Source: JAWAFC01 sp038890815
GTDB lineage: Archaea > Micrarchaeota > Micrarchaeia > Burarchaeales > JACRGF01
Direction of reading: 5' to 3'
Length of the DNA: 64,000 nucleotides
Assembly (NCBI GenBank): GCA_038890815.1
Contig: JAWAFC010000004.1
Location: 62,001 to 126,000 of the forward strand
In this document: positions 42,458 to 50,606 of the stretch, one piece after another
Layout of the letters: each line of letters starts with the position of its first letter
Numbering within the stretch: position 1 is the stretch's first letter
The notes under the pieces: model-generated
Told to the model about the DNA's origin: nothing
The model's database searches: none
What the model saw: only the letters and a program-made list of their open reading frames with translations
Program-made: the position numbers and the translations under genes

Positions 42458-43492
42458 TTAGAAACTGACCTTTGGCTCAATGTTCCGACTAAGTTCTATC
42501 AGATCGTTGAGTATGGCGCTGGCAGTCTCTATCTGTCCTGCCCCCCTGCCTATAACTATGACCTCTTTGGCTAAGTCCGCCTCAAAAAGCAGGGCGTTCA
42601 GTGTGCCACCAACATTCAGCGGGTGTAGCTTGTGCAACAGGCGCGGCGCTACCGACATTCCCTCGGCATTTACCTCGCCGATGAGTTTGATGACAAAATC
42701 GTTTGCTTTGGCGAGCGCCACAGCCTCCATGGTCACATCTTTGATTCCCGTGCGCTTCACATCGGCATAGCTCTTTTTCATGCCCATGATGGAGTTGGCG
42801 AGTATGACGAGCTTCGCTGCCGCATCAATGCCTTCAATATCATAGGTAGGGTCAGCCTCGGCATAGCCCAGCTCCTTCGCCTCCTGCAGCGCCGCGGCAA
42901 AACTCATGTTATCCTCGTGCATTTTCGTCAGTATGTAGTTCGTCGTGCCGTTGAGAATGCCTTTTATGGAGCTGATTCTGTTAAGCTGCATGCAGTGCCT
43001 CACCATGTTCATGGTTGGCATGCCACCACACACCGTGGCCTCAAAGAGGAGATGCTGGCCGGCTTTCCTGGCAGCTTCCATGAGCTCCCAATACCGCAGC
43101 GCAAGCGGACCCTTATTGCTCGTTATGACACTCTTCCCATTTTCAAAAGCCGCCCTGATGTGAGCTAAGCCAGGCTCGCCCGTCTCGATGTTCGTGGGAG
43201 TCATTTCGATGACAATCTCGGCGGGCACACTCTTTATCACACTCAAGCTTCTCTCCTTTCTCCACGAGGGATGCGAGGACAGCTTGCCGGCAGCCTTCAG
43301 TTTCAGCACTTCTCCGAGCTCTATGCCCCTCTCCTCAACGATGCACCCCTCTTTCTCGCATATCGCGACTACCTTAACATCTAGCCCATAGTTTTTGGCG
43401 AGCTCGCGCGCCTTTTCATGGATTACTCTCGCCACTCCTGTCCCGACAGTTCCAAACCCCACCAGGATAGCTCGTAACTTCTTCAACCCCAC
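42458..43492 (-). CDS. hom: Homoserine dehydrogenase
   Basis: This NAD(P)-dependent enzyme reduces aspartate semialdehyde to homoserine for threonine and methionine. The 344-residue protein has VGFGTVGTGVA (dinucleotide fold), SNKGPLA, ILNGTTNYILTKM and the signature ELGYAEADPTYDIEGIDAAAK with the catalytic Lys. It lacks a C-terminal ACT domain; the separate ACT protein upstream, 3 bp away, likely supplies allosteric control. The next enzyme needed after homoserine kinase, threonine synthase, lies at 36955-38778. Confidence 0.94.
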   Translation of the reverse strand: MGLKKLRAILVGFGTVGTGVARVIHEKARELAKNYGLDVKVVAICEKEGCIVEERGIELGEVLKLKAAGKLSSHPSWRKERSLSVIKSVPAEIVIEMTPTNIETGEPGLAHIRAAFENGKSVITSNKGPLALRYWELMEAARKAGQHLLFEATVCGGMPTMNMVRHCMQLNRISSIKGILNGTTNYILTKMHEDNMSFAAALQEAKELGYAEADPTYDIEGIDAAAKLVILANSIMGMKKSYADVKRTGIKDVTMEAVALAKANDFVIKLIGEVNAEGMSVAPRLLHKLHPLNVGGTLNALLFEADLAKEVIVIGRGAGQIETASAILNDLIELSRNIEPKVSF

Positions 43493-43495
43493 ACC

Positions 43496-43996
43496 TCACA
43501 AAAGCTCGTTTATCACAAGAAGGCCCTTTTTCTCCGCCACCCTCTCAAGCGTCCTAAGCACAGCCTGGTACTTGCTCTCCTCCACCACTATGCGCATGAT
43601 GGCGCTCGAGTAGAGCTCGGGCGCTATGATCGAAACGTTAAAGCTCGTCACCCATGCCCCGCTCGCATTCAATTGGTCTATCGTGTCTTTGGCATCTGTC
43701 CTCATGATGTGGCCGATGAGCACCACGCTGAATGTTTTCCTCTTCGTTATCCTCCGCCCCTCCAGCTTGAGCTCGCGGATGCGCAGACGCGCGGCCTCCA
43801 TCCCCTTCTTTATGGCCTCCAGTTGCTCAAGGTCTCTGACCTCAAAAGTAATCAGGGTGGGCACGAACTCGGCTTCCATTTTTTCGCGAAAGTGGGTGAT
43901 GCTGAGGATGTTTCCTCCGTGGGCGGAGATAGGTCTGAGCGCCTCAAGCAGCGTTCCCGGCGCGTCGCGCAGATTTAGCAATGCTTCAACGCGCAT
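43496..43996 (-). CDS. ACT-domain regulator linked to homoserine dehydrogenase
   Basis: A 166-residue protein made of two ACT-like units (about 1-75 and 85-165), the first starting VEALLNLRDAPGTLLEALRPIS with the glycine turn where ligand amino acids bind. It resembles the archaeal COG2061 family predicted to regulate homoserine dehydrogenase, and gene order (3 bp upstream of hom) supports that. The ligand, perhaps threonine, is inferred. Confidence 0.83.
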   Translation of the reverse strand: MRVEALLNLRDAPGTLLEALRPISAHGGNILSITHFREKMEAEFVPTLITFEVRDLEQLEAIKKGMEAARLRIRELKLEGRRITKRKTFSVVLIGHIMRTDAKDTIDQLNASGAWVTSFNVSIIAPELYSSAIMRIVVEESKYQAVLRTLERVAEKKGLLVINELL

Positions 43997-44006
43997 CGGC
44001 TTTGCC

Positions 44007-44243
44007 TCACAAATTATACTTGCGCATCATGGCCTTCTTTTTCTTCTCGTAAATCCGTAGGTGTTTCCCGCAACTCGGGCAGTACTGCATCTTCCTCTGC
44101 TCAAAGAAGCGGACGTCACCTTCCTGTCCGCGGAGTTCGGTGCTGTAGCTCACCTTTCTCGAGTAGACCACTGCCTTGTCCCTGGGAACCGACCTCCCGC
44201 ACGCCGAACACGTGACCAGCCTCTCTCTTCCCCTAGAACCCAC
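44007..44243 (-). CDS. Ribosomal protein S26e-like zinc-ribbon protein
   Basis: A 78-residue basic protein with two CxxC knuckles (VTCSACGRSVPRDKAVVYSRK and MQYCPSCGKHLRIYEKKKK). The CxxCxRxVPxDKAV wording matches ribosomal protein S26e, which binds mRNA near the exit of the small subunit. It diverges in the middle and could be another zinc ribbon. GTG 44243 is preferred because GAGGGG lies about 8 nt upstream; GTG 44252 is in frame. It overlaps the phosphoesterase gene by 11 bp. Confidence 0.65.
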   Translation of the reverse strand: MGSRGRERLVTCSACGRSVPRDKAVVYSRKVSYSTELRGQEGDVRFFEQRKMQYCPSCGKHLRIYEKKKKAMMRKYNL

Positions 44244-44994
44244 TTTTTTCACCCCTCAAGGTCGCTACGCTCCCGAGCCTAACCCCGTTCAGCAGGTATA
44301 GTTTGGAGGAATCTAATTTAAATAACTGTTTTTCGAACAACGGCCCGAGCAGTTCCTTTGCCGAGGATATCGCGTTGAACGGTACGCTGGCCACGAGCTC
44401 GTTGAACGCCGGCATGACGATGATTTTCAGCTCCGGATTCACATCCCCATATTTTTCTCTCGCCTTCTCCACATCAAGCTCGCCGATCACCCACGCCTTT
44501 TGCGTCTCGGCATGCCCCATGCTGTCGACAAAACGCACGCCCGGATGGTTGTGCCCCATCGCCAAGTACCTCGCGCGCAACAGCTCGGGAGCCGGCCAGG
44601 CATGCCCATGGCAGAGAGCCAAATCGCCCATAACCACCCCGCTCACCGGGTGGATGGGCACGCTCTGCACTATTCGCCTGAGATCTCCATCGTGGTTTCC
44701 GGGAACGATTTCCACGGGAACGATTTCCTGCAGCCTGCGGATAAACCACGGCACCTCCACCCATTCCTGATGGAATGGGGAGGAGATTGAGTGCTTGACA
44801 TCACCAAGGAGAATCAGCTTTCTAGGTCTCACGCGCCTAACGAGCTTTTTCACTCTCTCGAGCAGCTCGGGCGTCCGCGAAGCCAGCCTTATCCCCTCCT
44901 TATCCCGCAACTCCTCCTCTATGCCCAGCTGCAGGTCCGCGATCACGAGAATGCCGCGGTGCACGAGCGCGGGCTGGTTCGTCACAAAGCGCAT
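44233..44994 (-). CDS. Calcineurin-like metallophosphoesterase
   Basis: A 253-residue member of the archaeal metallophosphoesterase group (COG1407-like). Metal ligands are seen in IADLQLG (the DxH position altered to DLQ), LILLGDVKH, VPGNHDGD and LALCHGHAWP ... MGHNHPGV. In most relatives the first motif is DxH; here Gln replaces His, as also seen in this subfamily. The substrate is unknown. It is probably the first gene of a unit with S26e, the ACT protein and hom. Confidence 0.83.
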   Translation of the reverse strand: MRFVTNQPALVHRGILVIADLQLGIEEELRDKEGIRLASRTPELLERVKKLVRRVRPRKLILLGDVKHSISSPFHQEWVEVPWFIRRLQEIVPVEIVPGNHDGDLRRIVQSVPIHPVSGVVMGDLALCHGHAWPAPELLRARYLAMGHNHPGVRFVDSMGHAETQKAWVIGELDVEKAREKYGDVNPELKIIVMPAFNELVASVPFNAISSAKELLGPLFEKQLFKLDSSKLYLLNGVRLGSVATLRGEKSGF

Positions 44995-45007
44995 TTCTAT
45001 ATGCTCC

Positions 45008-45020
45008 GGTCAGCCTGACC
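45008..45020. promoter_or_regulatory. 13-bp palindrome in the phosphoesterase-hom operon leader
   Basis: GGTCAG-C-CTGACC is a perfect dyad. TTTTTAAG on the minus strand (about 45037-45044) would start transcription near 45014-45018, so the dyad covers the start site of the unit that ends with homoserine dehydrogenase. It may be an operator; the regulator is unknown. Confidence 0.4.
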
Positions 45021-45089
45021 TCTCCTCGAGCAAAGCTTAAAAATACTTTTTACTAATTGTTGGCAGCTGCTGTATCGAGGTGATGTGGA

Positions 45090-45584
45090 ATGACGAGGAA
45101 GGGACAGGCGGCCATGGAATACCTCATGACCTATGGGTGGGCCATACTCGTCATTGTAATAGTATTGGCTGCCCTGTTATATCTTGGGGTATTCAACATA
45201 GCCGGCAGAACTCCCGAAATCTGCACGCTGCCCATTGGGCTGCAGTGCCCGAGCTTCAAGCTCGACACGGCCGGGCTGCTGAACGTCAGCATCACAAACG
45301 GCCATCCCAAAACAATCATCGTGTCGCTGGCAAGATGCACGTCGGATGCGACTTTCAATGCCTCTGACTGGAACAGCTACACCGACATCCCGGATGTCAC
45401 CATTCCGAGCGCCGACAGCAGATTCGTCAGCTTCAACTGCTACACAACGGGCTCGACGGTGGCCACGGGCGCGGTGGGCGACACATACAGAGGAAAGCTC
45501 TATCTGAGGTATGCCTTCAGCGACGAGCCGGGGAACTACAGAGTAGCGATCGGCGACATCGTCACCAAGTACCAGCCCGCCTAA
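45090..45584 (+). CDS. Class III signal peptide (type IV pilin-like) protein
   Basis: The 164-residue protein starts MTRKGQAAMEYLMTYGWAILV, the archaeal class III prepilin leader: a short basic stretch, cleavage expected after Gly5, the QxxxEY motif, then a hydrophobic helix (about 14-36). EppA/FlaK-type peptidases process such leaders and the mature subunits form pili or pilus-like fibres. The mature domain has four or more cysteines and NxS/T sequons. Unlike many genes here it has a leader with GAGGTGAT about 6 nt before the ATG, and a TTAAAAATA box near 45036-45044. Confidence 0.88.
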   Translation: MTRKGQAAMEYLMTYGWAILVIVIVLAALLYLGVFNIAGRTPEICTLPIGLQCPSFKLDTAGLLNVSITNGHPKTIIVSLARCTSDATFNASDWNSYTDIPDVTIPSADSRFVSFNCYTTGSTVATGAVGDTYRGKLYLRYAFSDEPGNYRVAIGDIVTKYQPA

Positions 45585-45585
45585 G

Positions 45586-45616
45586 CGGTTCTTTTTTCCT
45601 TTTTCTTTTTCTTCAC
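45586..45616 (+). terminator. T-rich terminator after the pilin gene
   Basis: Immediately after the pilin stop there are several T-runs (TTCTTTTTTCC, TTTTTCTTTTTCTTC) with no strong hairpin, the pattern of intrinsic archaeal termination. It separates the pilin gene from the promoter of the cysteine-repeat gene. Confidence 0.55.
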
Positions 45617-45658
45617 TCCTGAGCAAGTTTTAAAAGCCGAAAGAGGCTAAATAATTTG

Positions 45659-46669
45659 GTGAAGCTCTTGCGAGGATTGCTATTAGTCCTTCTGCTTGTC
45701 CCCGCCCTCATCCTTTTTGGCTGCGGAGGCGCGCGCGGCTGCTCTAGTGATGCCAACTGCGAGAGCTGGCAGTACTGCAATCCGGCCACAAAAACCTGCA
45801 CGCTGAAGCCAGGCTTCTGCGCCTCGGACAGGGAGTGCGCGGGCGACCGGTACTGCGACAAAAACACCCACACATGTAAGTTCAAGGCTGGCAAATGCGG
45901 AGTGGACGAGGACTGCGAGAGCTGGCAGGTGTGCGACCAGGCCGCAGGCGAGTGCAAGGTGCGCTTCGGCTACTGCCTCAATGCCTCCTTCTGCGAGCAC
46001 ACCTGGGAGTTCTGCGACCTCACCACCCACACATGCAAGCCCGAGCCGGGCAGGTGCAAGGACTCCTATGACTGTGAGGCCTGGCAACTCTGCAACCAGA
46101 CCAACAATGTATGCTATCCAAGGGAGGGCAGATGTGTTTCCGACAATGACTGTCAGAGATGGCAGCGATGCGACACCAAGACGAACACATGCATCCTCCG
46201 AGCCGGTTTCTGTAACAACGAGCGCGACTGTGGCTGGTGGCAGACCTGTTCGCCAGACATCCACAGGTGCGTGGCCGGCCAGTTTTACTGCGAGAGCGAC
46301 TCCGCGTGCGGTAGCTGGCAATACTGCGATGTGGGTGGCTCCTATACCTGCAAGGCACGCAGGGGCTACTGCGATGATGATGCGGGCTGCCCGGGCCATG
46401 CCGCGGGCTGGCAGTATTGCGATAAGGACACTCATTTGTGCAAGGCCAAGCCCGGGTACTGCGCCACCAGTGCGGAGTGCGAGAGCTGGCAGTACTGCGC
46501 AACGAACCACACATGCGTCACTCAGAGCGGCTATTGCTCGACAAACGCAGAATGCGGGCCCGCCGCGCTGTGCAACCAGCAGACGCACCTATGTGAGAAA
46601 TTCACTTGCACGAGCGACTCGGATTGCCCCAACTCCTCCTGCAACCTGCTGACAAAGAGATGCCGATAG
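45659..46669 (+). CDS. Lipoprotein with twelve cysteine-rich 'WQ' repeats
   Basis: The 336-residue protein has a signal peptide with lipobox LFGC, then about twelve tandem repeats of roughly 26 residues filling the rest. The consensus is GxC-x4-DC-x-SWQ-x-CD-x4-TC-x-x-KP with four cysteines per unit, presumably two disulfides each; the Trp-Gln pair is kept in most units, and some units (second, ninth, last two) vary. The design suggests a rigid surface stalk or adhesin. GTG 45659 lies 26 nt from TTTTAAAA; a TTG just before is also in frame. It follows the pilin gene. No known family is recognised with confidence. Confidence 0.85.
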   Translation: MKLLRGLLLVLLLVPALILFGCGGARGCSSDANCESWQYCNPATKTCTLKPGFCASDRECAGDRYCDKNTHTCKFKAGKCGVDEDCESWQVCDQAAGECKVRFGYCLNASFCEHTWEFCDLTTHTCKPEPGRCKDSYDCEAWQLCNQTNNVCYPREGRCVSDNDCQRWQRCDTKTNTCILRAGFCNNERDCGWWQTCSPDIHRCVAGQFYCESDSACGSWQYCDVGGSYTCKARRGYCDDDAGCPGHAAGWQYCDKDTHLCKAKPGYCATSAECESWQYCATNHTCVTQSGYCSTNAECGPAALCNQQTHLCEKFTCTSDSDCPNSSCNLLTKRCR

Positions 46670-47476
46670 CTAGGTCGCTCGCCTATACGAACCGAGTATT
46701 TTCACAAAAGTGGTCACTCCCTCGAGCGCGCGCAACGCCTCGGCGGGTTTTGGCTCGAGCCTGTGCCCCTCAAAGTCCGCAAAGAAAACATACTCCCAGC
46801 TTTTTTCCTTACTCGGGCGCGACTCAATTTTTGTCAGGTTTATACCCCTGTCCGCAAACACGTGCAGCGCGCGCAGCAGCGCGCCCGGCCTATCCTCAAC
46901 AGAGAAGACGAGCGAGGTCTTGTCCTTGCCAGAGGGCCTTTCGGAATCGCTCTTTGCGATGACGATGAAGCGCGTGGTATTGTCCGGGGAATCCTGAATG
47001 CCGCGCGCAAGGACGCTCAGCCCATAGATTTTCGCCGCCAGCGCGCTGCCAATGGCCGCGCTGTGCCTATCGAGCTGCTGGCATGCCTTTGCCGTGGAGG
47101 AGGCTTCCCTCCTTTCGGCCCGGGGAAGATGTTTTTCTAAAAACTCCCTGCACTGGGCAAGCGCCTGTGGATGGGCGACCACCACCTTAACCTCGGACAG
47201 CCTCACCCCACGCTTGGCGAGCAGATGGTGCACAATGGGCAACTTGAGCTCACCAGCGATTTTCAGCGGGCTTTTCAGCAGGAGATCGAGCGTTATGTTC
47301 ACGCTGCCCTCGGTCGAATTTTCTATTGGCACAACGCCCGCATCAACCGCCCCCTCTTCCACTTTGGAAAAAACCTCCTCTATGGCCTCGAAGGGCACCA
47401 GCCTCGCTTTTCTGAAGGCCTTTTGCGCTGCGATGTGCGTGAAGGTGCCCGGCGGGCCCAGGAAGGCAACTCTCAT
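46670..47476 (-). CDS. pheA: Prephenate dehydratase
   Basis: This enzyme converts prephenate to phenylpyruvate for phenylalanine. The 268-residue protein has the FLGPPGTFTHIAA start, VVPIENSTEGSVN and the catalytic Thr region in NTTRFIVIA, followed by an ACT domain (about 185-265) with RPGALLRALHVFADRGINLTKIESRP, the ESRP motif that binds phenylalanine for feedback inhibition. It overlaps aroQ by 4 bp. It abuts the convergent cysteine-repeat gene with no gap. Confidence 0.94.
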   Translation of the reverse strand: MRVAFLGPPGTFTHIAAQKAFRKARLVPFEAIEEVFSKVEEGAVDAGVVPIENSTEGSVNITLDLLLKSPLKIAGELKLPIVHHLLAKRGVRLSEVKVVVAHPQALAQCREFLEKHLPRAERREASSTAKACQQLDRHSAAIGSALAAKIYGLSVLARGIQDSPDNTTRFIVIAKSDSERPSGKDKTSLVFSVEDRPGALLRALHVFADRGINLTKIESRPSKEKSWEYVFFADFEGHRLEPKPAEALRALEGVTTFVKILGSYRRAT

Positions 47477-47736
47477 TCCTTCTCCACCTCCGTGCTCGCC
47501 CTAATGATCTCCTTATAGATTCGGATGAGGGCATGTCGAGGAAAAATCCCCTTCGCGCTTGCGACATTCCGCAATACCGCACGCTCCCTTCTCCTATCCA
47601 GCAGCGGCAGGCCCAACCTTCTCTTTTCCCTGCCAATCGCTCTCGCTATGTGGGCTCTCTTCTCTAGCAGGCCGATTATGCGCCTGTCCAGCGCATCGAT
47701 CTTCTTCCTAAGGGCAGCAATTTTATCCGAGGACAT
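47473..47736 (-). CDS. aroQ: Chorismate mutase, AroQ class
   Basis: An 87-residue all-helical protein of the AroQ fold: IAALRKKIDALDRRIIGLLEKRAHIARAIGREKR with the active-site Arg and Lys, and a last helix with LIRIYKEIIRAS. It turns chorismate into prephenate for the next enzyme, PheA. ATG 47736 gives the normal length. It overlaps aroC by 14 bp and pheA by 4 bp, so aroC-aroQ-pheA is one operon. Confidence 0.9.
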   Translation of the reverse strand: MSSDKIAALRKKIDALDRRIIGLLEKRAHIARAIGREKRRLGLPLLDRRRERAVLRNVASAKGIFPRHALIRIYKEIIRASTEVEKE

Positions 47737-48802
47737 TTGGCACAACTCCCGCCCGCATCGCGAAATCAAGCAACACGCACGCCGTCTGCGCCTCAATCAC
47801 GGGAACTGCGCGTGGGACGATGCATGGGTCATGCCTGCCCTTCCCCGCCAGGCGGGCTGGCTTCATCGTCCTCAAATCAACGCTCGCTTGCTCCCTGGCT
47901 ATGGTTGAGGGCGGCTTCACGATGACATCAAACCAGATCGGCATGCCCGTGGATATCCCAGCGAGTATCCCCCCGCAGTTGTTCGTTTTGGTGATGATTT
48001 TGCCCGACCTGACAGCATACTCATCATTGTTCTCGCTTCCCCTCTCCTTTGGCGAGCCGAGAATGAAGCCCCTGACTGCGGGGATTGCAAACATAGCCCT
48101 CGCCAGCTCGGCGTGCAGCGAGCCAGCCCTCGGCTCACCCAAGCCTGGAGGCACGCCCTCAGCCACGCATTCAACAACCCCACCGAGCGAGTCGCCCTCA
48201 GCCCTCGCCTTCTCTATCTCCTCAATCATCCGTTTGGCGAGCTCGGCATCCACGCACCTGACAACATTTTTCTCCGCATTCGCCTGAATCTCCCTAACCG
48301 AGTAATATCTCGCATCGCACACCTTACCGATGCTCTTGGCCCAGGCTGCTATGCGTATGCCCACCCTTGCCAGCGCCTGCTTGGCAATAGCGCCCGCGAT
48401 CACACAGCCGACTGTCAGCCTGCCCCCGAGATGGCCAGCCCCTCTGTAGTCATTGAACCCCCCATACCTCACCCATGCCGTGTAATCGGCGTGGCCCGGC
48501 CTCGGTATTCTGGCAAACTTTTCATAAGCGCCGCTCTCCACATCCACATTCCTGACTATCACTGCGATGGGCGCGCCCGTCGTCCTCCCGTTAAATACCC
48601 CCGACAGCACCTCTGCCCTGTCGGGCTCTCTCCTCGGGGTGGTCACGCCGCTCTGGCCCGGCCTTCTCCTCTCCAGCTCCCTCTGAATGCCCTCCTCATC
48701 GATGCGCAGGCCGGCCGGGCAGCCATCGATGAGAACCCCTACAACCTTTCCATGGCTCTCGCCGAAAATACTCCAGCGAAAAACGCTCCCCAGCGTGTTC
48801 AT
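47723..48802 (-). CDS. aroC: Chorismate synthase
   Basis: The last step of the shikimate pathway: EPSP to chorismate, using reduced FMN. The 359-residue protein has the signatures GESHGKVVGVLIDGCPAG near the N-terminus, RPGHADYTAWVRYG, YRGAGHLGGRLTVG, and GSENNDEY ... TKTNNCGGILAGIS. ATG 48802 lies about 26 nt from the TTTTATAC box shared with the divergent dehydrogenase gene. Confidence 0.95.
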   Translation of the reverse strand: MNTLGSVFRWSIFGESHGKVVGVLIDGCPAGLRIDEEGIQRELERRRPGQSGVTTPRREPDRAEVLSGVFNGRTTGAPIAVIVRNVDVESGAYEKFARIPRPGHADYTAWVRYGGFNDYRGAGHLGGRLTVGCVIAGAIAKQALARVGIRIAAWAKSIGKVCDARYYSVREIQANAEKNVVRCVDAELAKRMIEEIEKARAEGDSLGGVVECVAEGVPPGLGEPRAGSLHAELARAMFAIPAVRGFILGSPKERGSENNDEYAVRSGKIITKTNNCGGILAGISTGMPIWFDVIVKPPSTIAREQASVDLRTMKPARLAGKGRHDPCIVPRAVPVIEAQTACVLLDFAMRAGVVPNVLG

Positions 48803-48823
48803 GCGGCTAATTGGACGAAACGA

Positions 48824-48833
48824 GTATAAAACT
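48824..48833. promoter_or_regulatory. TATA box between aroC and the glutamate-type dehydrogenase
   Basis: AGTATAAAAC lies 26 nt before the aroC ATG (48802, minus) and about 39 nt before the dehydrogenase ATG (48868, plus). It is the only clear box in the gap; aroC would be leaderless and the dehydrogenase would have a leader of about 13 nt. Confidence 0.45.
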
Positions 48834-48867
48834 TATCCTCGGAAGTAAGTGGCAAACCGGTGGCGCC

Positions 48868-49953
48868 ATGGATGTTGATGAATGGGGGCCAGAGCTCGTC
48901 ATACAAACCTACCATCAGCCCACTGGCGTGCAGGGCATTTTGGTCATCGACAACACCGCGCTCGGGCCGGGCAAGGGCGGCATCCGCCTCGTCCCAAACG
49001 TCACTGTGGATGAGGTGCGGCGGCTTGCCCGCACCATGACCTGGAAGAACGCGCTCGCCGAGCTCCCTTGGGGAGGGGCGAAGGCCGGCATCGTCTATAA
49101 CCCAAAGCTGGAGAAGGCCATACACCTCAGGGCATTCGCCCGGCGCATCAGGCACCTCGTTCCCTCTCTCTACATCGCCGGGCCAGACATGAACTGCGGC
49201 GAGTCCGAGATGGCTGTGTTTGCTGAGGAAATAGGCACCCCAAAGGCTGCCACGGGCAAGCCCGCTGCCATGGGCGGCCTGCCCCACGAGCTCGGCTCAA
49301 CGGGCTTCGGCGTGGCCAAAGCTACCCTCGTGGCCCTTGAGCATGAGCGAATCAAGCCCCAGGATGCCTCCATCGCCATTGAGGGCTTCGGCAATGTGGG
49401 CACTTTTACCGCGAAATTCCTCGCCGAGGCGGGCTGCCGCATCGTTGCGGTCAGCGACTCGAAAGGGGCCATTTACGATGAGAGGGGGCTAGATGTCACA
49501 AAGCTACTTGAAGTAAAGCACGCGCAGGGAACGGTGACGAAATACCCCGAGGGCAAAGTGCTCCCCACGCGCGACCTCTTCGCCCTTCCGGTTACTGTGC
49601 TCATCCCTGGCGCGCGGCCCGATGTCATCACCGAAGCGAACTATCAGAGCGTGCGCGCGCCCATCATCGTGGAGGCGGCCAACATTCCCATATCCCCTGA
49701 CATAGAGGCCCGGCTCGCGCGCGAGAAGGGCACGCTCATCATCCCCGATTTCGTCGCAAACGCGGGCGGCGTCATCTCCTCCTACTGCGAGTGGATGGGC
49801 TGGGACCAAAAGAAAATGTTCCAAGTTGTGGAGGAAAAAATTGTCAAGAACACGCGGCTCGTGCTGCAGCGCATGCGCGGAAGAGACGCGCGTGCGGCAG
49901 CTGAGCGCATTGCCAGCGAGCGAGTGCGCGCGGCCATGAAGAAGCAGAAGTAA
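48868..49953 (+). CDS. Glu/Leu/Phe/Val dehydrogenase family
   Basis: The 361-residue NAD(P)-dependent amino-acid dehydrogenase has the substrate domain motifs GPGKGGIRLVPNVTVDEV and the catalytic region LPWGGAKAGIV, PDMNCGESEMAVFAEE, then a Rossmann domain with IEGFGNVGTFTAKFLAE. The wording is closer to glutamate dehydrogenase than to leucine dehydrogenase. It is about 50 residues shorter at the N-terminus than typical GDH (about 415); upstream codons to 48811 add little resemblance. Glutamate synthesis would feed the amino-acid pathways around it. Confidence 0.85.
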   Translation: MDVDEWGPELVIQTYHQPTGVQGILVIDNTALGPGKGGIRLVPNVTVDEVRRLARTMTWKNALAELPWGGAKAGIVYNPKLEKAIHLRAFARRIRHLVPSLYIAGPDMNCGESEMAVFAEEIGTPKAATGKPAAMGGLPHELGSTGFGVAKATLVALEHERIKPQDASIAIEGFGNVGTFTAKFLAEAGCRIVAVSDSKGAIYDERGLDVTKLLEVKHAQGTVTKYPEGKVLPTRDLFALPVTVLIPGARPDVITEANYQSVRAPIIVEAANIPISPDIEARLAREKGTLIIPDFVANAGGVISSYCEWMGWDQKKMFQVVEEKIVKNTRLVLQRMRGRDARAAAERIASERVRAAMKKQK

Positions 49954-49957
49954 TACA

Positions 49958-50572
49958 TTATTTTTTCTTGGCGGGAGTCGGTGTAGCTCTGGGAGGCTGC
50001 TTTATTGTCTGCTCAGTGTCCTTAATCCTTTCCTTGAGAATTTTCAGTTTTTCCTCGAGCGAAGGTTCGCGTTCCTCGATTTTTTTAATCGCTTCATCAA
50101 CATCGTTCTTAACAAGGTCTGCATTTTTTAGTTTTTCCAAAAACGGTATGACAGTCCTGCCGCCCGTCTCCCCCAGCAGTTTGACGGCCGCCTTCACGAC
50201 TTGCATGTCAGGATCTTTAAGGAGTTCAAGCAACGCCCCAACCTGAACCTTAACACCCTGCCTTCCGTGTTTCTTAATAATGTTGTAAAGCGTGTTCGCC
50301 GCATTAGTTTTTAATGTTTTATCGTCGCTCACCAGCGCCTCATTCAACCCAGAGACCGCATCCGGCCCTATCGCGCCCAGCGCGCTCATCGCCTGCATGC
50401 GCACGACAGAGTCCTCGTTGTTCAGCAGAGGAATGATGTAAAGAGCGGCTAGCTGCAATAACCTCTTGTCATTTTGTCTGGACAGCTCGGCAATGCCCTC
50501 CAAAATCTCCTTCTGATTCTCGCTTTTAAGTTTCTTGATCGCCGGTTCCAGTGCTTTCAGCAGTTCGCCCAC
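49958..50572 (-). CDS. HEAT-repeat protein
   Basis: A 204-residue helical-repeat protein with about four HEAT units (residues 10-150), for example LLQLAALYIIPLLNNEDSVV and MQVVKAAVKLLGETGGRTVI, followed by a coiled-coil-like Lys/Glu tail ending in PTPAKKK. HEAT proteins are scaffolds, and no specific partner is indicated. GTG 50572 or TTG 50578 fits the TTTAAATA box near 50601. It ends 5 bp from the convergent dehydrogenase stop. Confidence 0.75.
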   Translation of the reverse strand: MGELLKALEPAIKKLKSENQKEILEGIAELSRQNDKRLLQLAALYIIPLLNNEDSVVRMQAMSALGAIGPDAVSGLNEALVSDDKTLKTNAANTLYNIIKKHGRQGVKVQVGALLELLKDPDMQVVKAAVKLLGETGGRTVIPFLEKLKNADLVKNDVDEAIKKIEEREPSLEEKLKILKERIKDTEQTIKQPPRATPTPAKKK

Positions 50573-50606
50573 AAGCAATTATTAAACCAAAACCCGTATT
50601 TAAACC

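Noticed and set aside
45683..46588. 301-codon minus-strand hydrophobic frame
   Set aside because: Antisense to the cysteine-repeat lipoprotein; its Val/Ala/Leu bias is the mirror of Cys/Asp/Asn codons.
45656..46669. EGF-like or sushi repeats in the cysteine-rich lipoprotein
   Set aside because: Four cysteines per roughly 26 residues with a fixed Trp-Gln do not match the six-cysteine EGF or four-cysteine 60-residue sushi spacing.
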